A program made the position numbers and the translations under genes. The notes under the pieces are model-generated. The model worked only from the letters and a program-made list of their open reading frames with translations. It did no database searches and was not told the origin of the DNA. A DNA stretch of 64,000 nucleotides, taken from assembly GCF_018398875.1 (NCBI RefSeq), contig NZ_JAGWDK010000027.1, forward strand, positions 21,781 through 85,780. The letters run 5' to 3'. Shown here piece by piece: positions 24,027-32,927 of this stretch. How positions within the stretch are numbered: the stretch's first letter is position 1; the number at the start of each line of letters is the position of its first letter. Origin of the DNA: Bradyrhizobium sp. sGM-13 (GTDB lineage: Bacteria > Pseudomonadota > Alphaproteobacteria > Rhizobiales > Xanthobacteraceae).

Positions 24027-25487
24027 ATGAAGTTTGGGGAAAATCAGTCAGCGATGCGAACCGTGGCGGTGCGCACCCTGTTATTGTCGGCTGTCGCCGC
24101 GCTGACGCTCGGGCCGCTGCTGCCCGTGGTCGCAGCCGAGTCCGACAAGGATCCGGTGACGACGTCTGCCATCGGCCCGGTCAAGATGCGCTTCCTATCG
24201 CTGGGCATCGGCAAGTCGGTTGTCGTCGACCTGCCGCGCGATGTGAAGGATGTGCTGGTCGCCGACCCAAAGATCGCCAACGCCGTCATTCGCTCCCCGC
24301 AACGCGCCTATATCATCGGCGGCGCCGTCGGCCAGACCAACGTGGTGTTTTTCGACGGTGACGGCCAGCAGATCGCCTCCTACGACATCGCAGTCAAGCG
24401 TGATCTCAACGGTGTGCGCGCCGCGCTGCGGCAGTCGTTGCCGGGGATTCAGATCGAGGGCGTCGGCGACAGCGTGCTGCTGACCGGCTCGGTTTCGAGC
24501 CCAGTCGAAGCCCAGCAGGCTGGCGAGATCGCCGCCCGGCTGGTCGGCGGATCCGAGAAAGTCGTCAACTCGATCGTCGTTCGCGGCCGCGACCAGGTGA
24601 TGTTGAAGGTCACTGTCGCGGAAGTCCGGCGGGATGTCGTCAAACAGATGGGTGTCGATCTCAGCGCCCAATTGAATGTCGGCAATACGACTGTGAATTT
24701 CAACAATACCAATCCCTTCACTGCAAACAACGCGGCCCTCGTCCCCGGCAATGGCCTGGGCATAGCAGCCGGCACGATGCCGTCGGTCCAGGCGGTGCTT
24801 CGCGCGATGGAAAAGGCCGGTGTCGTGAAGACGCTCGCCGAACCCAATCTGACAGCGATATCAGGCGAATCCGCAACGTTTATCTCGGGCGGTGAATTTC
24901 CCATTCCAACCGGCGTGAGCTGCCAAACAACAACGGATGGTGGCATCGGAAATTGCGTCCGGACCGTCAGCTTCAAGAAGTTCGGCATCTCGCTCAACTT
25001 CACGCCGGTCGTACTGTCCGAGGGACGGATCAGCCTGCGGGTGATGACGGAAGTCTCGGAAGTCTCGACCGAGAACTCTCTGAGCGGCGGCGCAGGTGGG
25101 ACAACCATTCCCTCGATCAAGACCCGCCGCGCCGAGACGACGCTGGAAATACCCTCCGGCGGTTCGATAGCGATGGCCGGCCTGATCCAGGAGCAAACCA
25201 AGCAGGCCATCAACGGGCTGCCGGGGCTCGATCAATTGCCGGTGCTGGGCGCGCTGTTCCGTAGCCAGGACTTCGTCAACAACCAGACCGAGCTGATGGT
25301 CATCGTGACGCCCTACGTCGTGCGCGCGGTCGCGCAGAAGGAGCTGTCGCGGCCCGACGATGGGTTTGCGCCGGCATCCGACTCCCAATCCACGCTGCTC
25401 GGGCGTATCAACCGGATCTACGGCGTCGCCGCTCGCATCGATCCCGTCAGTGACGTCCAGGGCAATTTCGGCTTCATCATCGATTGA
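24027..25487 (+). CDS. cpaC: Flp/Tad pilus secretin CpaC (RcpA)
   Basis: A 486-residue outer-membrane secretin through which the Flp pilus exits. The ATG at 24027 has AAAGGA before it and gives a signal peptide ending at about VVAAES. Next come a BON-like/N-domain part (VVDLPRDVKDVLVADPKIAN) and the secretin core (VLRAMEKAGVVKTLAEPNLT, AISGESATFISGGEFPIP, IPSGGSIAMAGLIQ, ELMVIVTPYVVR). It starts 17 bases after cpaB. The frame is also open to a GTG at 24006. Confidence 0.94.
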   Translation: MKFGENQSAMRTVAVRTLLLSAVAALTLGPLLPVVAAESDKDPVTTSAIGPVKMRFLSLGIGKSVVVDLPRDVKDVLVADPKIANAVIRSPQRAYIIGGAVGQTNVVFFDGDGQQIASYDIAVKRDLNGVRAALRQSLPGIQIEGVGDSVLLTGSVSSPVEAQQAGEIAARLVGGSEKVVNSIVVRGRDQVMLKVTVAEVRRDVVKQMGVDLSAQLNVGNTTVNFNNTNPFTANNAALVPGNGLGIAAGTMPSVQAVLRAMEKAGVVKTLAEPNLTAISGESATFISGGEFPIPTGVSCQTTTDGGIGNCVRTVSFKKFGISLNFTPVVLSEGRISLRVMTEVSEVSTENSLSGGAGGTTIPSIKTRRAETTLEIPSGGSIAMAGLIQEQTKQAINGLPGLDQLPVLGALFRSQDFVNNQTELMVIVTPYVVRAVAQKELSRPDDGFAPASDSQSTLLGRINRIYGVAARIDPVSDVQGNFGFIID

Positions 25488-25528
25488 GACCGCAGAACTG
25501 TTCACCGAGTGGGGACGAGGACAGAACG

Positions 25529-26269
25529 ATGACAACGAAAATTCCGCTCCATCGCGTCAAGGCTTTGGGCATTCTTGGTGCCCTCCTCGGCCTTTCGGCG
25601 GCGCTCGGGGCCTGCACGCCGCAGACCGCGGAAATCGTGACCGCCAGCGTATCAGATGATTACCGCCACCGTCATCCGATCGCCGTGACCGAAGCCAACC
25701 ACTCGATCGTCGTGTTCGTGGGTCATGCCCGCGGCGGCCTCTCCGGGCCGCAGCGCACCGACGTCATGGGCCTGGCGCGGACCTGGGCGCGCGAAGGCAC
25801 TGGCGCGATCATTGCGGACGTCCCGATCGATACGCCCAATGCCCGCGCGGCTGCGGCGACGTTTCGGGAAATCCAGTCGGTGCTAATGGCGGGCGGCGTG
25901 CCCTCGCGCGCCATCACGCTGCATCACTACCGTCCCGACGATATCAGGACCTTGCCGACGATCAGGCTGAGCTATCCGAAGATCAAGGCGGTGGCCGGTC
26001 CGTGCGGCCTGTGGCCGCAAGACCTCGGCCCGAACATCGACAACGTCGCCTACAACGAAAACCGCCAATACCATAATTTTGGCTGCGCCACCCAGCGCAA
26101 CCTGGCGGCGATGATCGACAATCCGGCGGACCTCGAGCAGCCGCGTCCAGAGACCGCCGCCTACACGCCGCGGCGCAGTATCGCCTTTGACAAATATCGC
26201 AAGGGCGTTGCGACCGAGACCACCTACCCCGAAGCCGACAAGGCCAAACTCAGCGATACAGGCAAATGA
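25529..26269 (+). CDS. cpaD: Flp/Tad pilus lipoprotein CpaD
   Basis: A 246-residue lipoprotein that assists the CpaC secretin. The ATG at 25529 follows GAGGA and gives a lipoprotein signal ending in AALGAC with the lipidated Cys. The body has the CpaD pattern, including DDYRHRHPIAVTEANHSIVV and CGLWPQDLGPNIDNVAYNEN near the C-terminal half, where the second part is NFGCATQRNLAAMIDNPADL. The stop overlaps the cpaE start as ATGA. Confidence 0.92.
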   Translation: MTTKIPLHRVKALGILGALLGLSAALGACTPQTAEIVTASVSDDYRHRHPIAVTEANHSIVVFVGHARGGLSGPQRTDVMGLARTWAREGTGAIIADVPIDTPNARAAAATFREIQSVLMAGGVPSRAITLHHYRPDDIRTLPTIRLSYPKIKAVAGPCGLWPQDLGPNIDNVAYNENRQYHNFGCATQRNLAAMIDNPADLEQPRPETAAYTPRRSIAFDKYRKGVATETTYPEADKAKLSDTGK

Positions 26270-27561
26270 TCAGCCGCGTCTTTCAAAACTCCGACGATCA
26301 ACTGGACGACACGCCGGCGCAGCCCGAGGAATATATCTCGCCGGCGCCGCGCGTATCGGTACAGGCCTTTTGCGCCAGTGTGGCGATCGCAACCGCGGTG
26401 CGCGCGGCGAGCGAAGACCGTCGTCTCGGCAAGGCGCACCTGTCGGTTCACATGGGCGGCATTGCCGCCGCCATCGACGCCTACCACACGGCGCCGACGC
26501 CGAACGTGATCTTGCTGGAGACCGAACCCGGCAGCGATATCCTCGAAGGGCTCGATGAACTCGCGACCGTCTGCGACGCGGGAACGCGCGTCGTCGTGAT
26601 CGGCAGCGCCAACGATGTCACGCCCTATCGCGAACTGGTGCGGCGCGGCGTCAGCGACTACGTTACCGGACCGATCGAACCCATCGACGTCGTGCGCGCA
26701 ATATGCGGCCTGTACGCGGCCTCCGAGGCCGTGGCCGTCGGCCGCATCGTCGCCGTCGTCGGCGCCAAGGGTGGCGTCGGTGCATCCACCGTCGCGCATA
26801 ACGTGGCCTGGACGATTGCGCGCGATCTTGCGCTCGATTCGGTCGTGATCGATCTCGACCTTGCCTTCGGCACCGCCGGCCTCGATTACAATCAGGATCC
26901 GGTTCAGGGCATTGCCAATGCCGTCTTCCAGCAGGAACGGCCGGACTCCGCCTTCATGGAGCGTCTGCTGGCGAAATGCGCCGATCGCCTCAACCTGTTG
27001 GCGGCGCCGGCAACCCTGGACCAGGTCTACGATTTCGGCGCCGACGCATTCGATGCGATCTTCGATACGATGCGCATGACGACTCCCTGCATCGTGCTCG
27101 ACGTTCCCCACCAATGGTCGGCATGGACCAAGCGCACGCTGGTCGGCGCGGACGACATTCTGATCGTCGCCGAGCCTGACCTCGCCAATATGCGCAACGC
27201 CAAGAACATGCTGAACGTGCTGAAGGCGGCACGGCCCAACGACCGCCCGCCGCTTTATTGCCTGAACCAGGTTGGCATGCATAAGCGTCCGGAGATCTCC
27301 ACGCGCGAATTCGCCAAGGCAATCGAGAGCCAGCCGATCGCGGCCATTCCGTTCGATTCGAAGATGTTCGGCACCGCCGCCAACAACGGCCAGATGATCG
27401 CGCAGATCGCCGCCAAGCATCGCACCACCCAGATGTTCCTGCAGATCGCGCAGCGCATGACGGGCCATGCCGTGACCAAGCGGTCGCGGACTTCGTTCCT
27501 GGCACCGATCATCAAGAAGCTGCAGGGCGCGACGGCCCGCAGGGCCGCGAGCAAGGGATAA
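26266..27561 (+). CDS. cpaE: Flp/Tad pilus localisation ATPase CpaE (TadZ)
   Basis: A 431-residue protein that places the Tad machine in the cell. The N-terminal 150 residues resemble a receiver with Glu at the phosphoacceptor position (VILLETEPGSD), so it is probably not phosphorylated. A ParA/MinD-type ATPase domain follows, with KGGVGASTVAHN as a deviant Walker A that keeps the signature Lys but has Ala instead of the P-loop Lys, as in other TadZ proteins. VVIDLDLAFGTAGLDYNQDP is the Walker A-prime region. It is the last cpa gene here: cpaF, tadB and tadC do not follow. Confidence 0.92.
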   Translation: MISRVFQNSDDQLDDTPAQPEEYISPAPRVSVQAFCASVAIATAVRAASEDRRLGKAHLSVHMGGIAAAIDAYHTAPTPNVILLETEPGSDILEGLDELATVCDAGTRVVVIGSANDVTPYRELVRRGVSDYVTGPIEPIDVVRAICGLYAASEAVAVGRIVAVVGAKGGVGASTVAHNVAWTIARDLALDSVVIDLDLAFGTAGLDYNQDPVQGIANAVFQQERPDSAFMERLLAKCADRLNLLAAPATLDQVYDFGADAFDAIFDTMRMTTPCIVLDVPHQWSAWTKRTLVGADDILIVAEPDLANMRNAKNMLNVLKAARPNDRPPLYCLNQVGMHKRPEISTREFAKAIESQPIAAIPFDSKMFGTAANNGQMIAQIAAKHRTTQMFLQIAQRMTGHAVTKRSRTSFLAPIIKKLQGATARRAASKG

Positions 27562-27613
27562 CGGCGCAGCGGCGTTGGCCGCTGACGCTGATCAGAACAG
27601 GTAGAGTGCTAGC

Positions 27614-28441
27614 CTAGTCGATGCGTCGGGCGGAGGCGATCGGCATCTTGTCGGCCTCGGCCCGCGCGTTCTCCTTGTCCTTTCGCGCCAGCATCCGCTT
27701 CAATTGCGCAATGTTGGCTGCCGCCTCGGCGGGCGGCAGGTCGGCCTTGACGATCTTTTCTGCCTCGGCAAAACGACCCTGCAGGCCGACCGCCAGTGCA
27801 AGATTGGCGCGCACGCGCGGATCGGTCCCGGCCAGGCTGTGGGCGCGGCGCAGCGTCTCCTCGGCCCTGGCCAGATCCTTCGAAAGCACGTAGGACAGTC
27901 CGAGATTGGACAGCACCGACGGATGGTCGGGCACGATTTTCAGCGCGCTCGCATAGTATTGCCGCGCCTCCTCGTATCGGCCGAGTTGATCCAGAGTTGC
28001 TCCCTGCGCCGACAGCAGCCGCCAATCGGGATCGTCGGGGCTGTGGGCGCGGCCGAGCACGTCGAAAGCCTGCTGGAAATTGCCGTTATCCGCCAGCGCG
28101 CGGCCGTAGGCTGCGAGCAACAGCTTATTGCCCGGATGGGCGATGGAGGCCTGTTCGAGCACCGCAACCGCCTGCGACCGCTGCCCTGTCGCGCGAAGCG
28201 CCTTACCATATTTCAGCGCCGCGTCGGCATCCTTCGGATTGGCGCGATAGCGTTCTTGGTAAAGTTGGATATCGCGGCGCGGATCGGTGGCGTGGTCAGT
28301 GTCGGCCTTCTCGCCGATCGAACCGGTAATGTCTGACAGTCCCGAGGTCTGGCAGCCGCCAAGCCCCAACGCCAGGATCAGGGTCGACGTGCACGCAAGG
28401 AGCCGCGTGACGTGGGGCGGATGGGACAATTTCTGGAGCAT
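27614..28441 (-). CDS. TPR lipoprotein, TadD-like pilus assembly protein
   Basis: A 275-residue lipoprotein with tetratricopeptide repeats. The ATG at 28441 gives a signal peptide (LLACTSTLILALGLGGC) with a lipobox Cys. Repeats begin at about residue 60 (YQERYRANPKDADAALKYGK, ALRATGQRSQAVAVLEQASI) and run to about 240, with GRYEEARQYYASALKIVPDH clearly TPR. TadD-type pilotins help the Tad secretin, and this gene faces the end of cpaE across 52 bases, so a pilus role is likely. It is transcribed separately. Confidence 0.88.
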   Translation of the reverse strand: MLQKLSHPPHVTRLLACTSTLILALGLGGCQTSGLSDITGSIGEKADTDHATDPRRDIQLYQERYRANPKDADAALKYGKALRATGQRSQAVAVLEQASIAHPGNKLLLAAYGRALADNGNFQQAFDVLGRAHSPDDPDWRLLSAQGATLDQLGRYEEARQYYASALKIVPDHPSVLSNLGLSYVLSKDLARAEETLRRAHSLAGTDPRVRANLALAVGLQGRFAEAEKIVKADLPPAEAAANIAQLKRMLARKDKENARAEADKMPIASARRID

Positions 28442-28609
28442 GTAGCGGGACTCACGGCGGCGACTGTCCCAGAAGTGTTCACAGCTTAACCCTAAGTTCC
28501 GGTTAAGCTGGGCCGCTTTTGCGGTAATTGGCGACCTTTGCGGCCGGCTGCCGCCGGGCATGCGCGTGCCGGTCCGCTCCCGGGCCGACCGCACCAGCGG
28601 GGCGATGGC

Positions 28610-28885
28610 CTAGTCGAGGAATTGCGCGCCGAGTTCGCAACCGATCCGCCAGGCCAGCTTGCACTGACGCGGCCTTCCCTCCGAAAAGATCACCGTGAAT
28701 TCGGGAGGAATTTCGGGATATTCGGCGATGATCTTCACGCCCCCATCCGACATGTCCGTAATCATGCAGTCGCGCGGCAATCCGCCGGTCGCAAACTGTA
28801 TTTTCGCAAAGTTTCTGCACGCACGTCGTTCGCTTCTGCGGCGATTCGCTAACATGTCTACCCTGGCCTTGCTGGAGTGATTCAC
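28610..28885 (-). CDS. PilZ-domain protein
   Basis: A 91-residue protein that is almost entirely a PilZ domain. PilZ domains commonly bind cyclic di-GMP. RRRSERRACRNFAKIQF holds the RxxxR element and CMITDMSDGGVKI the D-x-S-x-x-G element; the end WRIGCELGAQF is also typical. Met11 (28855) is a possible alternative start. The gene lies between the pilus and lipid-modification clusters on the same strand as the tadD-like gene. Its target is not evident. Confidence 0.85.
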   Translation of the reverse strand: MNHSSKARVDMLANRRRSERRACRNFAKIQFATGGLPRDCMITDMSDGGVKIIAEYPEIPPEFTVIFSEGRPRQCKLAWRIGCELGAQFLD

Positions 28886-29106
28886 CCGAAGGTGCCCTCA
28901 GCTTTACCGAAGAATTGTTGGAATTGACCTAGCGCAACGGCTCGCAATGTAACTGATACGTTCGAATTCCGTTTACCGAATCCGGAGCCAAGACCTTCGA
29001 ACCAAGGCCTTCGAGCACCGGCAAGCCACGATCGAGCAGCGTCCGTGCAATGCAATTTTCGGCAAATTAAAGGGTTGATCGCGACGCGGCGCCGAGCCGC
29101 TGACGG

Positions 29107-29445
29107 TCAGCGATCGAACGTCTTCGAGGCAGTGGCACGGTTCTTCACGATCAGCATGATGTTTCTGATGTAGATGATCGTGGCCAGCGACTGGCCGATG
29201 ATGATCACGGGCTCGCGCTTGGCGATGCCGTAGATCAGCGTCATCATGCCGCCTCCCATCGAGAAGAGCCAGAACGCCATCGGCACCACGCTCTGTCCGG
29301 CCCGTTCGCTCGATATCCACTGCACCAGGAATCGCGCGGTGAACAGCAATTGCGCGATCAGCCCAAACGCCAGCCAGAAATCGAACTTGGCGACGAACAC
29401 GTCGTAGAGATAGTCGCCGAGCGCCTGGCCAAATTGAATCAGCAT
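29107..29445 (-). CDS. Small LABN-domain membrane protein (lipid A biosynthesis N-terminal family)
   Basis: A 112-residue protein with three hydrophobic spans of the LABN type, found alone or fused to LpxB and usually beside glycosyltransferases. WLAFGLIAQLLFTARFLVQW and SVVPMAFWLFSMGGGMMTLI are the diagnostic segments. The ATG at 29445 overlaps the upstream glycosyltransferase stop (TGATG), so the two are translated together. A role in lipid A or polyprenyl-phosphate sugar handling is inferred from this context. Confidence 0.87.
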   Translation of the reverse strand: MLIQFGQALGDYLYDVFVAKFDFWLAFGLIAQLLFTARFLVQWISSERAGQSVVPMAFWLFSMGGGMMTLIYGIAKREPVIIIGQSLATIIYIRNIMLIVKNRATASKTFDR

Positions 29446-30188
29446 CAGCGAACCTCGATCGCAACGGGCGTCGACTTCTTGCGCCGGATCAGCCACCACA
29501 CGCCGGCGAGATCCATGATCCCGATCCACAACCGGTCAAAGAAGCCGTAATTGGACACGCCGGATTGGCGCGGGCGGTCGATCACGTCGACGTAAGCGAT
29601 GTCGAAACCTTCGCGGCGCACCAGCGCCGGCAGGAACCGATGCAGCCCGTCGAAATAGGGCATCGACAGGAACACTTCGCGCGGGAACGCCTTGAGCCCG
29701 CAACCGGTATCGCGGGTACCGTCGCGCAGGATCGCGTTGCGCACGCCGTTGGCGATCCGCGACTGCAGTTTCTTGAAGCCGGTGTCCTTGCGCCCGACGC
29801 GTTGGCCTGCCGCGAGGCCGACGCGACCGTCGCCTTTTTCGACGGCCGCGATCAGGTCCGGCAGGAACGCCGGATTGTTCTGTCCGTCGCCGTCGAGCGT
29901 CGCCACGATGGCGCCGCGCGCGGCCCGCACGCCGCTGCGCACCGCTGCCGATTGCCCGGACGAGGCGGCGTGCTTCAGTTGCCGAAGCTGCGGATATTGT
30001 TTCATCATCGCCGCCAGCCGCTCGGCGGTCGCATCCGTCGAACCATCGTTGACGTAGATGATCTCGTAGGCCCAGCGGGTGCCGAGCGCGCTGACCATTT
30101 CCGCCATCAGCGGCACGACGTTGTCCGCCTCGTTGCGTACCGGTACGACGATTGAAACGGCGACCGCATCTCTGTCGGCAGGTATCAA
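29445..30188 (-). CDS. Family 2 glycosyltransferase, dolichol-phosphate-mannose-synthase type
   Basis: A 247-residue enzyme of the Dpm1/ArnC/RgtE group, which charges a polyprenyl phosphate with one sugar for later use outside the membrane. The nucleotide-sugar site VSIVVPVRNEADNVVPLMAE, the strand EIIYVNDGSTDAT and the DxD-like TLDGDGQNNP are intact. There is no long C-terminal membrane part, as in soluble Dpm1. The sugar cannot be told from sequence. Its neighbours encode a GT39 enzyme that would use the lipid-linked sugar. Confidence 0.9.
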   Translation of the reverse strand: MIPADRDAVAVSIVVPVRNEADNVVPLMAEMVSALGTRWAYEIIYVNDGSTDATAERLAAMMKQYPQLRQLKHAASSGQSAAVRSGVRAARGAIVATLDGDGQNNPAFLPDLIAAVEKGDGRVGLAAGQRVGRKDTGFKKLQSRIANGVRNAILRDGTRDTGCGLKAFPREVFLSMPYFDGLHRFLPALVRREGFDIAYVDVIDRPRQSGVSNYGFFDRLWIGIMDLAGVWWLIRRKKSTPVAIEVR

Positions 30189-30259
30189 ATCGGCACTCGT
30201 CTGGTTGGTTTGGAAGGACCCGGAACCGGGCGTATCGGGCCGTCTGGCGGCGTCCGCTT

Positions 30260-31105
30260 TTATGGGGCGAAAGCGCCCCGGGCAACCCTTTTGAGGCGCC
30301 CGGACGAGGGCCCGGCAAGGGACACGATGCTGCCGTCGCGCTGGATCGCAAATCCGAGCCGGCGGGCCGCAAACCAGTATCGCACGAACATTGCACCGAC
30401 GATGCCGATCAGTGCCCCGGCAACCACGTCACTCGGATGGTGGGCGACCAGCACCAGACGGGTCGCCGCAATGATGAGGGCATAGACGGCCATCGCAAAG
30501 CGAGCCTTCGGCCAGATGACGGACACGGCGAAAGCGAGTGCAAAGGCGGTCGTGGCATGGCCGGAAGGAAAGCTGTAGTAGGCCGGGTTGCCCGCGAAGT
30601 GCGAGAAGTGGAAGGCATTGGCCTCGCCGCCGACAAATGGCCGACCGCGACCGATGCTGTATTTCAGCACCTCGGTGACCACACTGGACACGGCGACGGC
30701 GCAGAAGATGAACTGCAGCCGTGTTCCGAGACCGAGCAGCAGTGACCGTCTGATGCCATGCAAGGCCGGTGCGGCGATCGCGACCGCGATCAGCAATCCT
30801 CCCAGCCCCGCCAACACATATTCGTCCTTGCCGAAATCGGTGAGAATGCGGACCCACCACAGCGAGGGCGTACCGCGCTTTGGCATCTGGGTGATTTCCC
30901 ATGCGTCGATCGCAAACATCAGCACCACGATCGCCGCGCCGAGACCTGCCGAGATCCACAAGGCGTGACGCGCCGCGCGGCGAGCCGCTTCGGCTCGCCG
31001 CGAATGCGACGGCGACCGTACGAGCTGCGCCAATGACAGCCACGTCAGCGTGGAGAAACGCGCGAGATAGTTTTTGGAATCGTCGACAGAAGGGCTCGCA
31101 GCCAT
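30260..31105 (-). CDS. PAP2-family membrane phosphatase
   Basis: A 281-residue protein with about six spans and all three PAP2 motifs: KYSIGRGRP, YSFPSGHATT and TRLVLVAHHPSDV. Such enzymes remove phosphate from lipid A, polyprenyl diphosphate or phosphatidic acid, with the active site facing the periplasm. It is encoded one base after the GT39 stop, in the same operon. A lipid A phosphatase or a recycler of the polyprenyl carrier would fit the neighbours. Substrate is not resolved. Confidence 0.9.
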   Translation of the reverse strand: MAASPSVDDSKNYLARFSTLTWLSLAQLVRSPSHSRRAEAARRAARHALWISAGLGAAIVVLMFAIDAWEITQMPKRGTPSLWWVRILTDFGKDEYVLAGLGGLLIAVAIAAPALHGIRRSLLLGLGTRLQFIFCAVAVSSVVTEVLKYSIGRGRPFVGGEANAFHFSHFAGNPAYYSFPSGHATTAFALAFAVSVIWPKARFAMAVYALIIAATRLVLVAHHPSDVVAGALIGIVGAMFVRYWFAARRLGFAIQRDGSIVSLAGPSSGRLKRVARGAFAP

Positions 31106-31106
31106 C

Positions 31107-32849
31107 TTACTCCGTGCCTTCCGAGCGAAAGATGGCGATCGAGATCGCCTTGCCCTGCGAGATGTTATAGCCCTCGATCCGCGTCGCCACGTTGTAGCGC
31201 AGCCCGATCGCTTCGGCGCGCTGGACGAAGGCGCGTTCGGTGCGCGATTCCACCAGCGCGAAGCGGCAACTGCCCTGCCCGAGGAAATCGGCCGCGCCGG
31301 ATCCGTCGGTGAGCAGCGTACCGGTACCGGTCATGAAGACGAGGCTCGGCTCGTGGAAGCCCGCGGCTGCCGCCTTCGGCCCGACGCAGACCACGTTGCG
31401 AAGGGCGCGCGCAATCTCGGCGCTTGGAAACATGGCGGTCAGCGATGGCATGACGATGCCGTAGATTCCGACCGCCAGAAACATCGCCGCGACAATGGCA
31501 TTCAGCAGCGAGCGCTCGGCGCGGCTGTCCTCGAACATCCACCACGCGATCAGGCCGAAGATCATCGCTGCCGCCAGGAAGGGCCAGGCCGGAAATGCCG
31601 GGTAGTGCGTCAGCTTGATGGCGCCGATGACGGCGATCACGGATGCCCCGGCCGGAATGACAAACCACCAGGCCGCGCCGCGCATCAGCCAGGACCGCGA
31701 CAGCACGCGGCGCTCCAGCGCGCCGGCGGTGAGGATCGCAATCGCCGGATAGAGCGGCAGCACGTAATGCGGCAGCTTGGTCAGCACCAGTTCGAACACG
31801 ATCCATGACGGAACCAGCCACGCCAACAGATATTGCGCGCCGGGCTCCCGCCGCGCGCGCCATACCGCTGGAGCCGCCATTCCCGCCAGCGCCGCGCCCG
31901 GCCAGAACGTGACCCAGAACAGCAGCAGATAGAGGCCGGGCGGCGCGCCATGGGATTCCTGCGCGCCGAGCTTGCTCAGCATGTCGCCGCCGAGCGAATT
32001 GGAGAAAAAGGCCTCGCCCGCGCGCCAGAAGATCGCAACGAACCAGGGCAGCACCAGCACCAGCGTCCACATCAGCCCCCAGACCGGGCGCAGCCGCCAA
32101 AGCCATGCCGCCGAGCGATCGAGGATCGCGAGCGCCAGGATGGTCAAGCCGACGAACATCAGGATCAGCGGTCCCTTGAGCAGGATGCCGCCGGCCAGCG
32201 CCGTCCAGAAGATCGCCGGCGGGGCCCAGGGCGGACGCGCCGGATCCTCGCCCCGCTGCCAGGACAGATACACCCGCGCCATTGCCCCCATCGCGGCGAC
32301 AACGGTCAACAGCAGCATCGCGTCGGTTTTGGCTAGCCTTGCTTCGGCGCCGAGCAGGACGGAACTGCACATCATCAGTGCTGCCAGCGCGGCCCCGCGC
32401 CGCGTGACAAAGGCGAGCGCCGCCCAGTAGGTCAGGAGAACCGCGCCGATGGCCCCGATCAGGGAGGGAATCCGGTAAAGCCAGATGCGCAACTGCGCGC
32501 GCGGCAGGCCGATCGATGAGGCGGTTTCGACCACGGCGGCCTGTAGCCAGTAGATGCCGACCGGCTTCTTGTAGCGGACGTCGTCCTGGAAGCGGATGTC
32601 GACGAAATCGCCGCTCTCGACCATCTGCTTGGTCGCCTGCGCAAAGCGCGCCTCGTCGCGGTCGATCGGCGGAATGTTGAAGAATCCGGGCAGGAAAAGC
32701 ACGATACCGCAGAGCACCAGAAACGCGATCGCGCGAAAATGGTTCGCGGTGGCATAGTCGAACACAACGGCCAGCCTGCGACCGGAATGTGCAGGTTTTA
32801 CAGGCTGTTGGCCCGATCCGAAGCGTGGGGGGTGCAAGGTTTCCACCAT
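31107..32849 (-). CDS. GT39 / ArnT-like membrane glycosyltransferase
   Basis: A 580-residue integral membrane enzyme of the PMT/ArnT superfamily. NIPPIDRDEARFAQATKQMV carries the catalytic Asp-Glu of the first periplasmic loop, and VRYKKPVGIYWLQA matches the substrate loop of ArnT. About 11-12 spans follow, with a short periplasmic C-terminal domain. Such enzymes move a sugar from polyprenyl phosphate to lipid A or core. First gene of the operon with PAP2, GT2 and LABN proteins. Bradyrhizobium lipid A is known to carry mannose, so that transfer is one candidate role. Confidence 0.9.
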   Translation of the reverse strand: MVETLHPPRFGSGQQPVKPAHSGRRLAVVFDYATANHFRAIAFLVLCGIVLFLPGFFNIPPIDRDEARFAQATKQMVESGDFVDIRFQDDVRYKKPVGIYWLQAAVVETASSIGLPRAQLRIWLYRIPSLIGAIGAVLLTYWAALAFVTRRGAALAALMMCSSVLLGAEARLAKTDAMLLLTVVAAMGAMARVYLSWQRGEDPARPPWAPPAIFWTALAGGILLKGPLILMFVGLTILALAILDRSAAWLWRLRPVWGLMWTLVLVLPWFVAIFWRAGEAFFSNSLGGDMLSKLGAQESHGAPPGLYLLLFWVTFWPGAALAGMAAPAVWRARREPGAQYLLAWLVPSWIVFELVLTKLPHYVLPLYPAIAILTAGALERRVLSRSWLMRGAAWWFVIPAGASVIAVIGAIKLTHYPAFPAWPFLAAAMIFGLIAWWMFEDSRAERSLLNAIVAAMFLAVGIYGIVMPSLTAMFPSAEIARALRNVVCVGPKAAAAGFHEPSLVFMTGTGTLLTDGSGAADFLGQGSCRFALVESRTERAFVQRAEAIGLRYNVATRIEGYNISQGKAISIAIFRSEGTE

Positions 32850-32927
32850 GCTGTTCGCATACGATGAAACCGCAGTGCAAACAACACCGCAAGTCCCCCT
32901 AAGTCGTGGTCAACAGAGCGTTTTTCC

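Noticed and set aside
26224..27468. 414-codon minus-strand frame opposite cpaE
   Set aside because: It is a complement shadow, common in high G+C DNA. The plus-strand protein has ParA-type motifs and fits the cpa operon.
31165..32892. 575-codon minus-strand frame within the GT39 gene
   Set aside because: It is an out-of-frame shadow with low-complexity Arg/Ala content; the GT39 frame has the catalytic DRDEA motif and proper membrane spans.
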